A stretch of 64,000 nt of DNA from assembly GCA_027593175.1 (NCBI GenBank), contig JAQCJI010000001.1, forward strand, positions 1 to 64,000, in the 5' to 3' direction. This document shows, in pieces, positions 61,342-64,000 of this stretch (positions are counted from its first letter, which is position 1; each line of letters begins with the position of its first letter). Source of the DNA: Bacteroidota bacterium. Its GTDB lineage: Bacteria; Bacteroidota; Bacteroidia; Cytophagales; Cyclobacteriaceae. A program made the translations under genes and the position numbers. The notes under the pieces are model-generated. The model was given only the letters and a program-made list of their open reading frames with translations, ran no database searches and was not told the DNA's origin.

Positions 61342-64000
61342 TGTTTCGAAATACGAATAATTGAGTTTGTTTGTTGGATTGAATCCATTGAAAATCGCGA
61401 ATCTCTCCCGGAATAAAGAGGCCACTTTCTTGAGGTTTTAAGGCTTTCCATTTGTTGCGTGCATCTTTTTCTAGTACCCAGGCATAACTCCCCAATTGGG
61501 TACCAAGTTCAGGTTTGATCCGACTTTCATTTCCTCCAAGAAGAATTAAGGCAGATTTTCCCGGTCTAGGAAGAACAGCTAGTGCGTGAACAGGGGCGTA
61601 TTGAACCTCTGCTGGTAGCGACTCTTGCCTCATTTTTCCGTTTCCTTGGTTGATCCAAAGGGTAGTTTCCATCCAATCTGTCTGCAAAATTAGTGAATTT
61701 GCCCATACCGATTGCGAAAAGAGTTCTTCCAAAGTTTTGTCTTTATATGCGGCATAAGTAAGTATTTGTTTCTTCAAGGAGGGGATTTGTTTGAGAAGGG
61801 TATTTTTCAGCACCCATGGAATGCTTTTCCCATTTTCATGGTGGTGGAGAATTTGTTCGAGGGAACCATTTTGATCAAAATCATTGATGGCTAGGCGCAG
61901 CTTCTTTTCGTTGCTGGTGCGCAACCTGGAGTTGGTTCCAGCGTTTCCTACGAGCAGATCGGTCTTCCCATCTCCATTGATATCGCCTAGGTAAAGTCGC
62001 TTCCAAAAGCCGTTAGTATTTTCTAGTCCAAATTGGGCTGTGCTTTCTTTCCAGGATCCTTTGTTCCAAGTAAAAATGCGGATAGGCATCCATTCGCCAG
62101 TGAGGACGAGTTCTGGTTTGCTGTCTCCATCCAGGTCAGCTAATGCACCATCGGTAAGCATGCCTAGGGATGCAAAAGTTTCTTCCCATACAGTACTGTT
62201 GTTGGTAAAATTACCCTTCCCGTCATTTTGCCAAAACTGCAGGCCCACCGGTATGCCATAGCCAAATGGAACTGCTCGCTGCCCAATAATCAGGTCTTGA
62301 TCTCCGTCTGCATCATTATCCCAACTGAGAATAAAGGAGGTAGGAGTCTGTGCAAACTGCTGGTTGGAGCGTGAAAAATTCCCTTTTCCGTTATTGATGT
62401 AGAGACGATCCATGTAGTTGGGCGAGTAGTCTGAAAACTCTATGCCTCCACTACCCACGAGCAAGTCAGGTGCCCCATCTCCATTGGCATCAAAAAAGTG
62501 GCCCAGTACATCTTCAGCGAGGCTATCTTGGTCAAAAAGGGTGATTTGTGTAGCTTTCCAAGTACCTGATGCACTTTGTATTAAAAGGCGAGAGGGCTGA
62601 CCCTTGGCATTTGGAATAAATAGATCCACTAAGCCGTCCCCATTGACATCTTCCTGAGCAGCTCGAGGCCCTTCGTTGCTGATGGACCAAAAGCGGAGAC
62701 GGTCGCGGTCAAAATCCACAAAATCACTTTCTTGATGTTTGAAAGGGAAATTTATAGCAGGAGAACCCGTAAAATAAGGAGTAGATAAGCTTGGCAAAAT
62801 AGCGCTGCTTGTGACTTCCTTTTCTTTTGGGGAAAGGACTTGGTTAGAGGGGATATTTTTATAGCTACTGTGCTTGCCTGAGGGCCAAAGGATGTGAAGG
62901 GAATCTATTTTGGTGTGCACTCCCAGGCCAAAATGAAGGCGTGGATCCACCGAAGACATGTATCCTTTGACGGGTTGGTATTCTTGAACTTGCGTTTCAT
63001 TACCTGCGTATACAGTTACTTTGGCTCCAAAGGCGGCCCCCAAATCAAGGTTAATAAAATTCGTGCTTGTTCCCGGATTGCTATTGTTCCGGTAGACGAA
63101 GGCTCGCTCGTTCAGGTTGTTGACTACCAAGTCCAAGTCTCCATCGTTATCCAGGTCGGCATAGGCAGACCCTGTGCTGAAGGTGAGTTGCTCCATCCCA
63201 TTGGTTGAGGCTTGGTTCTCAAACTGCATCTGCCCTTTGTTTTTGAAAAAGAAATTTTGTTGCAGTATAGAAGGGAACGCATCAATTAATTTGGTGACTA
63301 GAATTGAGTCTTTGCGGTATTCAGAAATTTTTCCTTGGTTATTGGCATAGAAATCTACAAAGTCAAAGTCGGTCAGATCTTTTACGATGCCGTTGGCGAC
63401 AAATATGTCTTTCTTTCCATCCAAGTCTGCATCAAATATTAAGGCACCCCAGCTCCAGTCGGTGGCTTCTATTCCTGCATAGCGACTCACCTCAGCAAAA
63501 ATAGGGGTACTGTCTTGTGGGTGGATTCCTAGGTGCCGCTGCAGGGTATTGCGTGTAAATTGCCGATGATATCCCCCATTTTGATTGGCCTGAAACTTGT
63601 CCCATTCCTCAAAAGGGGTTTTGGATTTGACCCGAGCAAGGTCTTGGGGGAGCATCTCTGTAATGACTAGATCAGGTAAAAGGTCGTTGTCCAGGTCGGC
63701 AATGTCTGCACCCATGGACCCCATGCTGATTTCAGGCATGGCTTGAGGCAAGGTTTCCAAAAAGGTGCCATTTTTTTGGTTGAGGTATAGGTAATCTCGC
63801 TCAAAAAAGTCGTTGGAGACATAGAGATCGGGCCATCCATCTAGGTTGAGGTCGGCGACAGTTACGCCGAGTCCGTAGCCAATTGTGCTGCCATAGATGC
63901 CGGCCTCAGCCGATACGTCTGTAAATCGGCTGCCCTCATTTCTGAAAAGTTTATTACCCCCATCAGGGTCTCGAAGTTCTCGCTGTCCCAGGCGCAAGTC
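61310..64000 (-). CDS. FG-GAP/VCBS repeat ASPIC/UnbV protein, cut by right edge
   Basis: This paralogue of the 57470-60769 gene lacks its N-terminal part, including any signal peptide, because the window ends. About 896 residues remain, opening within a propeller around DPDGGNKLFRNEGSRFTDVS. Recurring loops such as ADLNLDGWPDLYV, ADLDNDGDLDLVV and GDINGDGKTDLLV mark FG-GAP repeats, and FGAKVTVYAGNETQVQEYQP marks the ASPIC/UnbV domain. By eye it aligns throughout with its neighbour. The true start must lie beyond 64000. Confidence 0.9.
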   Translation of the reverse strand, partial: DLRLGQRELRDPDGGNKLFRNEGSRFTDVSAEAGIYGSTIGYGLGVTVADLNLDGWPDLYVSNDFFERDYLYLNQKNGTFLETLPQAMPEISMGSMGADIADLDNDLLPDLVITEMLPQDLARVKSKTPFEEWDKFQANQNGGYHRQFTRNTLQRHLGIHPQDSTPIFAEVSRYAGIEATDWSWGALIFDADLDGKKDIFVANGIVKDLTDFDFVDFYANNQGKISEYRKDSILVTKLIDAFPSILQQNFFFKNKGQMQFENQASTNGMEQLTFSTGSAYADLDNDGDLDLVVNNLNERAFVYRNNSNPGTSTNFINLDLGAAFGAKVTVYAGNETQVQEYQPVKGYMSSVDPRLHFGLGVHTKIDSLHILWPSGKHSSYKNIPSNQVLSPKEKEVTSSAILPSLSTPYFTGSPAINFPFKHQESDFVDFDRDRLRFWSISNEGPRAAQEDVNGDGLVDLFIPNAKGQPSRLLIQSASGTWKATQITLFDQDSLAEDVLGHFFDANGDGAPDLLVGSGGIEFSDYSPNYMDRLYINNGKGNFSRSNQQFAQTPTSFILSWDNDADGDQDLIIGQRAVPFGYGIPVGLQFWQNDGKGNFTNNSTVWEETFASLGMLTDGALADLDGDSKPELVLTGEWMPIRIFTWNKGSWKESTAQFGLENTNGFWKRLYLGDINGDGKTDLLVGNAGTNSRLRTSNEKKLRLAINDFDQNGSLEQILHHHENGKSIPWVLKNTLLKQIPSLKKQILTYAAYKDKTLEELFSQSVWANSLILQTDWMETTLWINQGNGKMRQESLPAEVQYAPVHALAVLPRPGKSALILLGGNESRIKPELGTQLGSYAWVLEKDARNKWKALKPQESGLFIPGEIRDFQWIQSNKQTQLFVFRNNDKPLVFTTR

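Overview
The window reads as a chromosomal segment of a Bacteroidota bacterium, most likely order Cytophagales (Cyclobacteriaceae/Algoriphagus-like). This is inferred from GldA/GldF/GldG gliding-motility genes, a DUF4290 gene beside murA, a DAP-type MurE, large ASPIC/UnbV lipoproteins beside a vanadium-haloperoxidase-like protein, weak Shine-Dalgarno sequences, and several TAnnTTTG promoter elements typical of the Bacteroidota primary sigma factor. Almost all of it is housekeeping DNA. I see no tRNA, rRNA, CRISPR array, insertion sequence or prophage.

Layout. 1-13.1 kb: a gene cut by the left edge and divergent ruvB; kynureninase; an M19 dipeptidase with a thiamine-pyrophosphokinase-like partner; a glpD-glpK-glpF glycerol operon (minus strand); a SixA-like phosphatase lipoprotein, an RluA-type pseudouridine synthase, an SSAT-like acetyltransferase, coaX, a YpdA-like oxidoreductase and an SDR. 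13.4-28.9 kb: a complete plus-strand dcw cell-wall/division cluster, mraZ-rsmH-ftsL-like-ftsI-murE-mraY-murD-ftsW-murG-murC-ftsQ-ftsA-ftsZ, with many 4-base stop/start overlaps. A promoter and a three-box MraZ operator precede mraZ. No murF, murB or ddl is present in the cluster. 28.9-38.4 kb: an FMN reductase, purine nucleoside phosphorylase, two tandem secreted M20 amidohydrolases, a decayed SDR pseudogene, the gldA-gldF-gldG operon and dnaN.

38.4-49.9 kb: after a chain of palindromes, a long minus-strand run holds a VF530-family protein, a VOC protein, a Tat-exported TIM-barrel isomerase, a Gfo/Idh/MocA oxidoreductase, a GH13 amylase with a frameshifted signal peptide, and an IlvD/Edd dehydratase-SDR-ADC-like-SDR cluster that looks like sugar-acid catabolism. 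murA and DUF4290 follow. 50-55.4 kb: a UvrD/PcrA helicase, a LpxL-type acyltransferase, an ECF sigma factor with a small zinc-finger-like partner, gmk and nadD. 55.5-64 kb: a haloperoxidase/PAP2 lipoprotein, a deletion remnant of an UnbV protein, a full UnbV lipoprotein, a small lipoprotein, and a third UnbV protein cut by the right edge.

The most useful observations are: (1) murG has no ATG/GTG/TTG that would keep its GGGTGGH motif, so it probably starts at a non-canonical codon (ATC at 22585 is the best candidate); (2) the amylase signal peptide is out of frame by one base in an A8 tract; (3) a textbook MraZ operator in a Bacteroidota genome; (4) two gene remnants whose lesions can be read base by base; (5) a palindrome chain after dnaN. 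I found no convincing wholly new system; the sugar-acid cluster with an acetoacetate-decarboxylase-fold member is the best candidate for undescribed biochemistry.
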